Assembly: GCA_021904315.1 (NCBI GenBank)
Contig: CM038911.1
Span: 6,731,390-6,795,389, forward strand
Length of the DNA stretch: 64,000 nt
Source: Sphagnum magellanicum
Taxonomy: Eukaryota; Streptophyta; Sphagnopsida; Sphagnales; Sphagnaceae
Direction: 5' to 3'
The notes under the pieces are model-generated. The model searched no databases. It saw nothing but the letters and a program-made list of their open reading frames with translations, and was not told the origin of the DNA. Below, piece by piece: positions 24,700 through 35,599 of the stretch. The position numbers and the translations under genes are program-made. How positions within the stretch are numbered: position 1 is the first letter of the stretch; each line of letters begins with the position of its first letter.

Positions 24700-25440
24700 A
24701 GCCCTTACCCATTATGTTGGGCAAGGCGTTAGGCAAGCACATTAGGGCAAGCTTGGTGATGCGCCCAACAGAATCATCAAGCCCTTGCACATTATGTTTA
24801 TGTAAGGTGCTAGATTGATGCACCCAACAAAATCATCAAGCCCTTTTCCAATATGTCCGAGAAGGCACCAAGCAAGCCCATTAGGGCAAGCTTGGACATC
24901 CACCCAACAAAATGATCAAGCCCTTGCCGAATATGTTTGGGTAAGGCACCAAGCAAGCCCGTTAGGGCAAGCTTGGACACTGCCCAACAATATGAACAAG
25001 CCCTTGCCCATTCTGTTGGGTAAAGTGCCAACCAAGCCCATTAGGGCAAGCTTGGACACCCACCCAACAGAATGATCAAGCCCTTGCCAATGTTGGGTAA
25101 GGCATCAAGCAAGCCCGTTAGGCCAAGCTTGGACACCACCCAACAATATGATAAGCCCTTGCCCATTATGTTGGGTGTAGCGCCAACCAAGCCCGTTAGG
25201 GGCAAGCTTGGACACCCATCCAACATGATGGTCAAGTGCTTCCCCAATATGTTGGGTAAGGCACCAAGCAAGCCTGTTAGGGCAAAGCTTGGACACCACC
25301 CAACAAAATGATCAAGCCCTTGCCCATTATGCTAGGTAAAGCACCAAGCAAGTCCGTTAGGGCAAGCTTGGACACTCGCCCAACATAATGGTCAAGTGCT
25401 TGCCCAATATGTTGGGTAAGGCAAAGCTTGGTGACACACC
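24700..25440. repeat. Minisatellite of about 80-bp units, each an imperfect hairpin
   Basis: About nine units repeat with spacings of 77-80 bp, measured between successive CAAGCTTGG words at about 24887, 24967, 25047, 25124, 25203, 25283 and 25363. The first units are shortened and divergent. Within a unit, TGTTGGGTAAGGCACCAAGC is followed by AAGCCCGTTAGGGC and then GCTTGGACACCACCCAACA. The two halves are imperfectly inverted, with matching TGTTGGGT/ACCCAACA ends and CCAAGC/GCTTGG cores around a GTTA loop. Unit length is not a multiple of three and varies, so translated repeats in this stretch are not evidence of coding. Confidence 0.9.
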
Positions 25441-25918
25441 TCATGTAATTGGGCAATTGTGAGACCATTCCATAGATTCAACCATTTTTAAAACAAATTC
25501 TTGTTCAGCATATGTGTTGGTCACTATTATGATTGTATGAACATCACTGGAAGATTATGTCTATAAAGTGGTCCAGAAAATGACATCATCTGTTAACCCA
25601 GAAACGGTTTGTTAATGTTTTAAGCCAAAAACCACAGAAACGGTTGTCCACGCACTTTACTACTTTTGGAAAGACACTAGATACCCGACAACAAGAGCTG
25701 TGTCCGGGCATCAATGCGTCTCCCATTGTTGGGGAAACTTTTTGATGAAACTCTCTCACTTGTGTCGTCGAATGCGAATTGGCTTGGAGGCAAGAGATTT
25801 AAGAGGCGGCCGCGGACATCCTTTAGCACAAAGTTGGTCAGGACACACGCTTTTGTAATTACTAATGCGCACAAGGGAAAAGTAGACCTAAATATCTGCT
25901 AACCAGGCAGGCAAGCAG

Positions 25919-25946
25919 GCAGGCACACACACACACACACACAGAC
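25919..25946 (+). repeat. (CA)n microsatellite
   Basis: A run of about 11 CA dinucleotides follows an AGGCAGGCA-type tract. Confidence 0.9.
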
Positions 25947-26347
25947 ACATGGCTCGTACTACTATTGAGCACCAGCTTTTTATGACAACATTAAATTTTC
26001 TCATTGACATTTGTGTACCCACACGAGAATTGCTTTTCTAAGTTCTTGAAGAACCTGACAGAATGTGCATCATTGTGCATGGTGTCGGAAGCAGTGTTGT
26101 TTTCTTTTAAAGGATTCTGATGAATAGCTTTAATGGCGACCTCGTTCCTCAGCAGGCAGCCATTAACACTTGCCAGGAGACCTACTTGTTCAGGTATACT
26201 TACTTTGTGCGAGTCTGGCGAAAGAGCAGTTCTGATGATTTTTTTGGCCTCAAACCCTCCCTGAAATTTGTAGCTGTGTGGTAGCCAGTAGCCAGATCCA
26301 AATCAAGAGCGGAATCCGGCGACATTCGACACTTTAAAAATCACTTG

Positions 26348-26368
26348 GAAGGAAGGAAGGAAGGAGTC
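26348..26368 (+). repeat. (GGAA)n microsatellite
   Basis: About five tandem GGAA units. Confidence 0.85.
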
Positions 26369-26650
26369 CTGTTGTGTTGGGCAAAAGCCCCAGAGTCGTG
26401 GCATTCCCAAAACGAGGGGTCTGTGAGAGGTGGTAATTGGTAGGTAGTAGTGTTTTTCTCTTTCCTTTTGCCAATTTTTTGATGTAGCCAAAGTGGCAAT
26501 CATCCAGAAAAAACACAGCCAAATTCACAAGGCACGGGAAGCAAAGGCTCTTTTGCCAATAAGTACACATAAGATCCCTCTCACTCTTAAGGAACAAGCA
26601 TGCGATCCTTAAAGGACAAGGTGTAATATACCTCTCAAGATATTCCCATA

Positions 26651-28308
26651 TATAAGCTACCCTTCAAATTCACTAGGAATTTGTTTGAGAGCATCTCCAC
26701 CAGCATGCTCCAAAAGCACTTCCGCTGGGAAAGCCTATTTCCTAAAGGTGGTCATTGTGAAAACACAACCCCACCAATGATGAAATAGACTGTTTTTAAG
26801 CAAGTCCCATGAAATTTTGGGCCAAGCCCCACGCCAAGTTAAGGTTTCGTACAGGAGTGGCAAAGGTTGGCAATGGGTGCTGCGATGTCTATCACCATGG
26901 ATGTTTGCATGGGAAAAAAATGCGAGAGCTTGGAGCTTCAAGCTCTTCTCATGATTGAAGTTTAGATCTTGCAAAGCTTGAAAATTTCAAGCTTGGCAAT
27001 AGCTTAAAGCTGTTGCGAGTACAATGGTGATGTGAACTCCTCACATGGTCAATGCAAGTTACACTTGACCAATATGGACATCACAAATGCAATTTTTGTT
27101 ATGTGGGTATAATTGATCAAGATAACATGTATACTAAATCTTGGAAGTACCAATTTAGGGACTTGATTTAATATTTCAATATGTGTATGTTGCATGTATA
27201 TTTATTCTATCACTTATAAAATTAAATAAATTATGAATCTTCAAAGTAAAAAATTATGGACTATTATTTAACTGAGAGTTTCTTTATGGATTTCAAAATA
27301 GTAGAACCATTAATATGTATAGTTGTAGGGGACTCACAACTAGTTAAATAATATATCAATGAATACAATTTTCAAGGATTTCACACCTTGAATGTTATTA
27401 CATATTCCATGGAAACAATTTTGACATGTATTGGGTAAATGAGGAAGAAGAAAATTTGAAAAATGAAACCAATCAATTATTAAGGAATTTTCATAACATG
27501 GAAATGTTTCAAGTGGCAAAAGATGTAATCAAACAAAATAGGTGGTTGTGGCATTAATCGACAAAATAAAATTAATATGAAAAAGAGGAACAACAATTAA
27601 CATATTTTGACACAAAGGAATTGTTTTTTTTTAAAATAACCAATCAATCAAAAAATGTAAGGAAATACAAATGAGGAAAGTGTTGCATGAATTCATGAAA
27701 TTACTTCCATTTTTTCCCAAGCGATGTGTGAAAAAATACAAGGTGTTACCTTATTGAAAATAATAATAATTTATAATTTATTTAAATAGGGTGCTTAGAA
27801 ATGAATTATGAAAGTATAAGTAGAATATATTTATGATATTTTCAATTTGAGTAAACTATTTCTTAATTTTTTATTATTTCATGCCATACTAGAAACTAAA
27901 AATAAAAATAATCTTGGATAGAAAATATACAAAAAATGATTTCCTTTATATACGTGTTTATGAAATGTTGGCCAAGACATTTTATAAAGCCAAATTGAAG
28001 GAAGAATAAAAAGTGACTTTTCAAGATACATTTAAATAGTATACCAAATTAGGGTAAAATACAATCAATCAAAGAAAATATATGAACCTGTGCATTGGAT
28101 GGTCCCTTTGTTCTAATAAAACATTTTTTCTTCAAAAAAATTTAACATGTTAATGTTATTTCCCACCATTTTTACAAACATACCAAGGACTTGGTCATGA
28201 AATTTCAATTTACATTGTGTGACCATTTATGCAATTGTTGATGGTGGTGCAATCTTCAAAATACCATGTTATTTGTCTTATCATTTCATAAATTTTTCAT
28301 GTCACTTA
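26651..28308. other. AT-rich intergenic DNA
   Basis: No gene, RNA or element boundary is identified. A patch at 26690-27000 is less AT-rich and has a minus-strand open stretch of 79 codons, with no recognised similarity. Confidence 0.4.
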
Positions 28309-29891
28309 CACTAGAAAAAATCATGTTGTTTACAACCAGTCACTATGCAATTACATGCAATTAGTTATTGTTTGCAACTAAATTGATTATGCTTGTAATT
28401 ACAAAGTTGGTAAACTATAACTTTTGGGTCACAGGGTTGTGTGTGCAACTAACATGCAACTAATGGTGTACAAAGTGAACATGTGTTATAAAAATAACAG
28501 CTTAAGCTAATATATACCTAAGTTAATATACACAACATATTTACATAGGATATTTATTAAAATATTATAATTCTACTACTAAGGCTAAACTTGGGTTAAA
28601 CGAACCTAAACTTAACTAATCATGGTTAAACTAAACAGTTGTTAATATTATGTAAAATTATCTATGGTCAATAGGCTACAATACTTAACCATTAAATATC
28701 ATAACCTATGGTACATAATTGTATTATAATATTGTTGATCATAATAGGTCATATATGGTTATTTTAACATATTTTAATTATATTTATTATCATTATTATT
28801 GAATTATTATTATTATTAATTATATTAATATAGTTATGGCTAGTAGACTACACAAGTTAATCTATAAGTATCCTAGCTTAAATTATGTAATAGTATGTTA
28901 TTATTGATTACTACCTATTATAGATAATCATAACTATTAAGAAATTTTTAATTATATTTATTATGTATTATTTATTAAATTTTAAATATTATTATCATCA
29001 TATTGTAATATCACTACCTATTAACTTTTATTATTTATAATATAATTAATATAGCTAGCAGGTAAACTAAGTTAGTATGACATAAATACTAGGTTGTAAT
29101 TACATGTAGGTCGCAACTACATTGATTGAACCTACAATTTTCTTTTTATCCCATATTTTTTTCCTACATTCCAAGCATGCACATTATTTATGTACATTAA
29201 TCTTGTTCACAAACCAAATACCAAATGCCATTTGGGATGAACCAATGAAAGAAGCTTGACTAGAGAAACTAAATTCAAACACAAAATTAAATTATTTTAA
29301 ACCTACCTACCTACAACCTACCAAGTTATGACATACCTACCTATGACCAACCTAGTTACCTACCTATTTAATTAATTAAAAATCAATCTGCTTTTAAAAT
29401 TACCACATGTCAACATATGATTGGCTTTCACAAATGGACATATGTCAAAATTCAATCATATTTTATTGGATGGTTGAGATATTATTAATTTATTAATAAA
29501 AATAAACAGTGAAATAAAGTTGAAATGTCATGTGTCACCATCCTATTGGACAAAATTCAACAAATTATATTATTTAGTGTCATTTGTCACATAGATATTT
29601 GAATGAAAAATAAAGTGACATATGTCATAACCTAAACTCATAACCCATAACATGTGTCACCCATCCCAAAATTGCACTGTAATTGCATATAAAGTTGCAA
29701 TTATGCAACTACATTGCACAAATACGTATAGATGCATTAATAAATTCAAATTATACATATTGTCATGCCATGTAAATGTATGTTGCATGCAACTTGTCTT
29801 GGGCAACTGTAGGGATTGTAGTTGCATATGTCATGAATAACTAGAAACAAGTTGCAAATGATAGATGCAAAATGCAAGATTTGTTCTAGTG
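28309..29891. mobile_element. Non-autonomous CACTA (En/Spm-type) element
   Basis: The 1583-bp segment begins CACTAGAAAAAATC, and its last bases read GATTTGTTCTAGTG. The inverted ends match at 13 of 14 positions and start with the CACTA signature. The three bases outside are TTA on the left and TTC on the right, an imperfect version of the expected 3-bp target duplication. Subterminal DNA on both sides is rich in GTTGCAACT/TTGCAA words, as is usual for CACTA subterminal repeats. It has no transposase frame. A patch of ACCTACC repeats lies at 29304-29370. Confidence 0.72.
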
Positions 29892-31562
29892 TTCTAGGAG
29901 TAATAAAATCATTCACTAAAGTCATCACCTACTTCATCACTCCCACATTGACACCAACATTCATCCATTTGTTCATAAAACTTACATTCATGTCATCCTT
30001 TTCTAAACACACCATTATTCATTTTGTCTTTCTTACAATTTTTGAAAGAGAATTAAACTTTCTTTACAAGCCACACAAGTTCTTAAAGAACCCAAGATTG
30101 AAGCTACCATTTTTGCAAGTAATTGTACTCATGTGTGAAGGCTTGAATCGCAGAAATATCATTAACAAAAGTGTATTTGAACATCTTAATGATTATATTT
30201 GTTACACCAACAAATTCAAAAGTTTGTATTCTCTAAATATGTAGTTTTGCAAAAAAACACATTTTTTCAATGGAATTTCATCCAAAATTTTAATTTTAAA
30301 AAATATTTTATATTTAATTAATGTATACCAATATCATACACCATTAAAAAATTCACCCAAGAATTCCATTCACAACCCTAGTTTTGAAATATATATTCAA
30401 ATTTTCAAACTTTCAAACTTTCAAAATATATATTATTTTGTCACTAAATATTTTATACATTCAAAATTTTCAATGTTTGTTGGATTTCTTGAAATAATTG
30501 ATTAGACTAAGTTTAAAGCTAATCATATATACTTAAAATAAACAAAAATAATCTAAGATGTGATGTTCATACATTACAAAAAAAATTAATTATAGAAAGA
30601 TCATATGTACGACTACAATTTTTGGGGGGTTTAGTGTGCTTTTACCATAAAATGACATGAAATGTGAAAGTTAAGAAAAATGACCATATGATAAATGTAT
30701 CACTAAATATAACCTAATCATAAGTATCATTAATGAGTTCAAAAATTTAACTCATAACACGTGATATTTGAAATTACCAATACATGTATTGAATAATCTA
30801 ACAAAATCACATCTACTTTTGAGTGAAATGTATGGATACAATGACATTCATTGGATCATCCGTGCATTTCATACAAAACCTCACAAATTTTAAAATGAAT
30901 GTATGAATAATCTAGTGAAGGCCGTGGTACACTAATCCATGTATTATGATCAAATGCTACATGTTTTGTTGAAGGTGTATGCACTATGCCATAAATTTTA
31001 ATGAACAAGTATATTGTAGCCTTAGGTCAAGTTTGACATTAAATAATTCTTAAAAACCTAAAACGATTTTTTTGAAAAAAAGTTGTTGAAGTGCCAAAAA
31101 ATGTGATAAATGCACTTTGAGACTAACAAAAAAACCTAGAAATTTGGCTCCATTTGTCGTGCAACTTCAATAGACATGACAAAATGTCATCCTTTGTTGC
31201 ACAACTTTAGCAAGCATGATTTCACACATAGATGCCCAAGGTGAAGAAATGTCATGCCTTCACATACATGGGCAAGGTAAGGCTCCTCACTTATAATGAT
31301 CAAAAAATGTAAAAAGAAAAAAGCTTGTTTTGGAGCAACAAAATCTTCTTCTACTTCTTCTATAAAATTACCGAATGTTGACTTACCAGTAAAGAGACAT
31401 ACAATGAATTCTTTCTTCCTCATGTGTGATTTGATTTGTGTAGCAGTGACTCTTAATGTTCATGTTGCACTCGGAAGTAATGTGGAAGATGTGGTGATTG
31501 GGCACACTAAATGTTGTGGTCAATAGTTTCAAGCTCTTTTTGACTATCTTTTGTTTGGCAAT
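29892..31562. other. AT-rich intergenic DNA
   Basis: A 130-codon open stretch at 29852-30244 overlaps the CACTA end and has no family features. The rest holds long A/T tracts. The part at 31290-31530, just upstream of the HD-Zip fossil, could be decayed 5' sequence of that gene, but this is not demonstrable. Confidence 0.4.
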
Positions 31563-31935
31563 TGTTCTTTTTTGCTACCGGTGGAATTGTTATTTGAAGT
31601 AGAAGATGAGGAATATGGTGTGGCAATAGTAGATGTCGATGAATTGTGGTTCATGTGTTTTAGTCCTAGTAGTAGCAATAATATTGTGGAGTCGAAGAAC
31701 AAATAGCTCACATTCAAGCTAGATAACAAGTTGGAGCAAAAGAGAAAAATGTAGTTAGCCATGGAATTTGGTCTTTAGCTATGGCAAGTTGTAGTTTGGT
31801 TCCAAAATAGATGTGTTTGCTAGGAAAAAAAACAATTAAAACATGACTACTAGGTGTTGTCATTGGATTACAACAAATTGAAAGTTTAGTTTGAAACCAT
31901 TGTCCAACAAAAAAAAAAACTTGAAAATTGAAGTG
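31563..31935 (+). pseudogene. HD-Zip transcription factor pseudogene (homeodomain-leucine zipper, probably class I)
   Basis: One plus-strand frame carries a decayed HD-Zip protein. An acidic stretch (VEDEEYGVA) precedes ESKNK-stop-LT, where the family has EKKRRLT. Then come FKLDNKLEQKRKM and LAMEFGL, then WQVVVWFQNRC with the near-invariant WFQNR of homeodomain helix 3. After this are EKKQLKHDY, VLSLDYNKLK and FETIVQQKKK, matching the start of the leucine zipper. About ten residues of the homeodomain appear deleted before FKLDN. Stops occur where the family has Gln or Trp, and WFQNRRAR-type Arg codons read Cys, all fitting C-to-T or G-to-A changes. No intron interrupts this stretch, so a processed copy or a single-exon fragment is possible. 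HD-Zip I proteins are DNA-binding regulators; this copy cannot be functional. Confidence 0.8.
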
Positions 31936-33840
31936 AATAAAATTCTTCTTCTAAACTATGAATTTTTCTCATGTTTGACCATGTCTTCTAGTCATCCTCC
32001 TTGACAAGCTCTAATCCTGAATTCTTTTTTTATTATTCAAGTTGCTTACTCACCATCAGCTGGTATGTGTTTTTCTTCTGTTGCAATAAGTTCAACATTT
32101 GTCAGGTCAAAAGAATGAGCAGTAGGTGCTATTGCAAGAGCCATCTCGATCTAGGAGTCATGAAACTACAACAATAATGACACTGCCTTCATCATCAACA
32201 TAGAAGTTGAAGGAAGAGGTCATCGTATTACAATAGTTAGATCACAAGGAACAATCCACAAATTGGACCGCAGATCGAGACAATTGTAGTAATTCCATGG
32301 AAATCCTCAACATAGACATATATTGATCTTAACATAATGTGAACATCATTTGTGCGTCCATGCATTTAAATTACATCTGTCAAATGAATTTCATTAAATT
32401 TTTTAACTAACAATTTTTTTAATAATTATCTTTTAATCATTTTTAATTAATTATTCATTTTTAATATGTCAAACCTAACCCAAGGCTATTGTAGTTTTGT
32501 TGAATTTTTAACACTTTTGCATTTCCTCCTTCACATTCACAAAAAAAATATTTTATAAGGTTTCAAGAATCTTACCTTTTTTGGAACATTCTTCACAAAT
32601 TTTGGCTTCATTTCATTAGGAAGAAAAATCATCTTGAGCAAATCTAAATCTCCCCAAATTTCCTTATCTTCTTTTCAACACCTTTTTCCTTCAATTGTTG
32701 TTTTCCTTGTTTTTTTTTCCTATTGCCTTTTTCTTTGGTATTTTTTCTTTCAAAATTAAAAGGCCTATAACATGAACTTCATAATCTTTGTCATCAACAA
32801 TTGTGCTTGATATTGCCCCACTCTTCATCCCCACCTTTAATTTATGTCATAAATTGGCTTACAACTACAATCTCTTAAAAGACTTTTTAAATGTAGTGGT
32901 CAAATGAAAATAACATTAGTAATTATATGCTCTTACAAGCAATTCCTCAATGCAATAAAACTATCAATGGGTAAGCCACTTAACAAAAAAAATGATCCAT
33001 ATTGTTGCCATCATAAAAAACCCATGAATTACTTTATGAAAAACCTTCCATAATGCCAACTTTCTTTCATTCAAAAGTGCAACAATGATGAGTCAAAGAA
33101 AATATTCATGGAAAACAAAAGTGAAAAATAAAAATAAGATGCATCCTTTTCATTCTCCTTACTTCCACATCTTTTGAAATGGTTCCCATCCAACAACCAA
33201 GATTAGGAAATAATAATAGTAAAATAATGATAAAACTATTGGGTCAAGCCCAAGAAGTTGGATCTTCATTTTATGAGGGTTCCTCTTTCATCAACTAGCC
33301 CAAGAATTTGGCATCAAAATAATGACATGTAAACAACTTTTTCATTTTTGGGTTCTTGGGCTTGGGCCTAAATGTAAAACTAATGGGCCCAATGTTGATC
33401 CATATTTGTAATAGGAGTGTTCCATTTTAAGTTGGGCCAATTCTTGGGCCCTAACATAAAGTGGGCGTTAAGGCCTATTCATCATGTAATGTTTATAGTA
33501 GTGTTGGGTGGTTATTAGGATCCATAGCCATAGTTCACTTTTTTTTGAAGATTTTAAGTAATTGTCATCAAATTACCAATTCATTTTATTTTATTTCATG
33601 GAAACCATTGGTTCTTTAAGGTTTTTGAAATAATTAGGACTAAAGGTTCTTTGATTCTAGTTTTTTTTCAAAGAACTAGAAGTAACGATTCTTTATAAAT
33701 TCAAATAATTATACAAAATTGGTTTAAATAAATGCATTTGGTCCTAGCAAAATAAAAATGCACATGAATTTGAATTGCTAATCATAGCCATGAACCTTGA
33801 TTAAATATTTTCTTCTAATATAAAATTATCATTCCCAATT
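31936..33840. other. AT-rich intergenic DNA, possibly including HD-Zip 3' remnants
   Basis: The first few hundred bases (to about 32300) may hold decayed C-terminal HD-Zip sequence, but no diagnostic motif is left. Around 33240-33470 are scattered GGGCCCAA/TTGGGC words, some in inverted orientation. No gene is recognised. Confidence 0.35.
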
Positions 33841-33956
33841 CACTAGAAGATAAATTGTTGTTTACAATTGAAAAAAATTGCAAATGGCATTTTAAAATTG
33901 CAACAATGCTTTTTAATTGCAAAACTTGGTTACAAATGACATTTTTCTTCTATGAT
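33841..33956. mobile_element. Small palindromic CACTA-like element (tentative)
   Basis: The segment starts CACTAGAAGATAAATTGTTG, like the left end at 28309. About 115 bp later it closes with a decayed inverted copy, TGACATTTTTCTTCTATG. The interior contains TTGCAA words in both orientations. It looks like a miniature derivative of the same CACTA family. The right end has lost the TAGTG and no target duplication is clear. Confidence 0.4.
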
Positions 33957-35473
33957 TTGTGTTCCTCATGGTCACTTTAATGGTGATGATTATCAAAACA
34001 TGAAAATCAATAGAAGATTAAAATTTTATAACTAGTAGTTAGACTTCGAAACTACCATATTCATACATATGAACTCATTAAAAGAAACCTTGTTTTTTAT
34101 AATCAATAAATTTGTGATTACATGTGACTAATTGTTACATGTAACTATCCATGATCCTTTTTGCAATTACATTTGATTCCTAACACATAATTTTGCCACT
34201 AAATTGTGATTAGGTGTTTTCTCATTCTTGCAAATGGATTATTATTATTTTCACCTACAAAAAAATAAATTACATCACATTAATCACAACCAAAATTAAT
34301 TTTTGCTAAGAACTATGATGTGAACCTAGAGCCCATAAAGGTATAGTAAAATTTACTAGTGGTATACTAAGGGTATATATACCTAATGGTACATTAGATT
34401 TAAGGTATATTTTAAAGATACATTAAGGATCTAATTATCTATAAGTTAGACATACTTATTAAAAATATATTATTCATAATTATACCATCTTGCAACATTG
34501 TAAAAGTCACCAAAATAGTTGCATTATAATCAAACAAATTCACATAAACCATATGTATATGGTCTGATCATAGGATGATACCATATAGATTGACCACAAA
34601 GTTCATTAAAAAGTTGATGATGCCAACACTAATGTTGTTTGCAACCAATGGTTGCATGTGATTTGTCATACATAATTAATAAGATAATAGTTATAAATGT
34701 TGCTTACAATTAAACATTATTCACGAACGCCACTCACAAATTTTCAATTTTTCTTAATGCATTTAACTACTTTAAAACATAACATAAGTTGGGATTCATG
34801 GTGTTTTTTTGAAGCATAAAACATTAGGTACAAATTGGTCTATTTTATTTTTAACATTTTGTGGTCAAATATTCCAAAACAAAAATCTATATTAAATATA
34901 AATATATCATGGATGAATAGCTTTTCAAAATAGTTTTTGTTTTATGTTTTTAAACATTTCATTTCACCTTTTTCTTGTTTGTTTATATTTTGTCAAATTT
35001 GAAATGTCATAACATTGTGACCTTAGCCTTAGGTCCGTGACCAAGGCTAAGGCATGAAATGGGGAATGGACTAGGAGAACGTTTCAAGATTCAAACATTC
35101 TCACAAGTTTGGATAATGAGTCCCAACATTCTTAAGTGGTTTTTCTCATTTTGAAAGTTGGAGTCTATAATTATGGAAAAAAGAAAGTTCAATAGTGAAA
35201 ATGGCAGTTTGGAATTTGACCATTAAAACCCGAGAAACAAGGGTCAAATAACCTTCAAATTGAACATGTGAAATGGTGTCACAAAGATCTCATCAAAGGC
35301 TACAACTTCTCTTTTGAAAGTTTTTATTTGAAGTTATATATGTAGGATTTATGAAACTAGAAAGTTGTGATATTCATAATTTAATAAGTCATAAGTTTTG
35401 AAATTTTATCCTAAGAATCCCAAGACTTTTTGCCATTGTGATGCATACATCATTGTTATCATATAGTATACTA
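33957..35473. other. AT-rich intergenic DNA left of the Helitron
   Basis: More TTGCAA-type words near 34.1-34.7 kb suggest another decayed CACTA relative. No gene or clear ends are seen. The host base beside the Helitron 3' end is A at 35473, fitting insertion at an A/T dinucleotide. Confidence 0.4.
35021..35052. other. Strong short hairpin
   Basis: CCTTAGCCTT and AAGGCTAAGG form a perfect 10-bp inverted repeat. Inside it GGTC and GACC add a further four pairs around a CGT loop, with one bulged A. The function is unknown. There is no T-run typical of a simple terminator, and no coding context. Confidence 0.7.
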
Positions 35474-35503
35474 CTAGTTTGGACCCCGTGCCTAATGCAC
35501 AGG
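35474..35503 (-). other. Helitron 3' terminus: hairpin plus CTAG
   Basis: On the minus strand CCTGTGC, a 5-nt loop and GCACGGG form a seven-pair stem with one G-T pair (35485-35503), followed by 11 nt ending CTAG (35477-35474). This arrangement acts as the replication stop in known Helitrons. Confidence 0.8.
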
Positions 35504-35599
35504 TTTGTGTGCATTTGACGGTACATATTACGAAATTACGATTACAAACTACAGTTCCAAAACCTCTTTATATACGACATTTCACATCTATCTATCGGA

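Larger units (their letters stand above)
25441..26650. other. Unassigned, less AT-rich stretch with microsatellites
   Basis: There is no supported gene. A GC-richer patch at 25700-25830 (with GCGGCCGC) has short open frames on both strands that match nothing I recognise. It may be a CpG-rich exon or leader fragment. A GATGTAGCCAAAGTGGCAAT motif at 26481-26527 recurs at 56.8-57.8 kb. Confidence 0.4.

Noticed and set aside
24815..25468. Several overlapping open frames on both strands with repeated peptide motifs
   Set aside because: They arise from the minisatellite. Unit lengths of 77-80 bp do not keep frame, and both strands stay open equally.
29852..30244. A 130-codon open stretch
   Set aside because: It overlaps the CACTA end, has biased composition and no recognisable domain; it is probably chance in AT-rich DNA.
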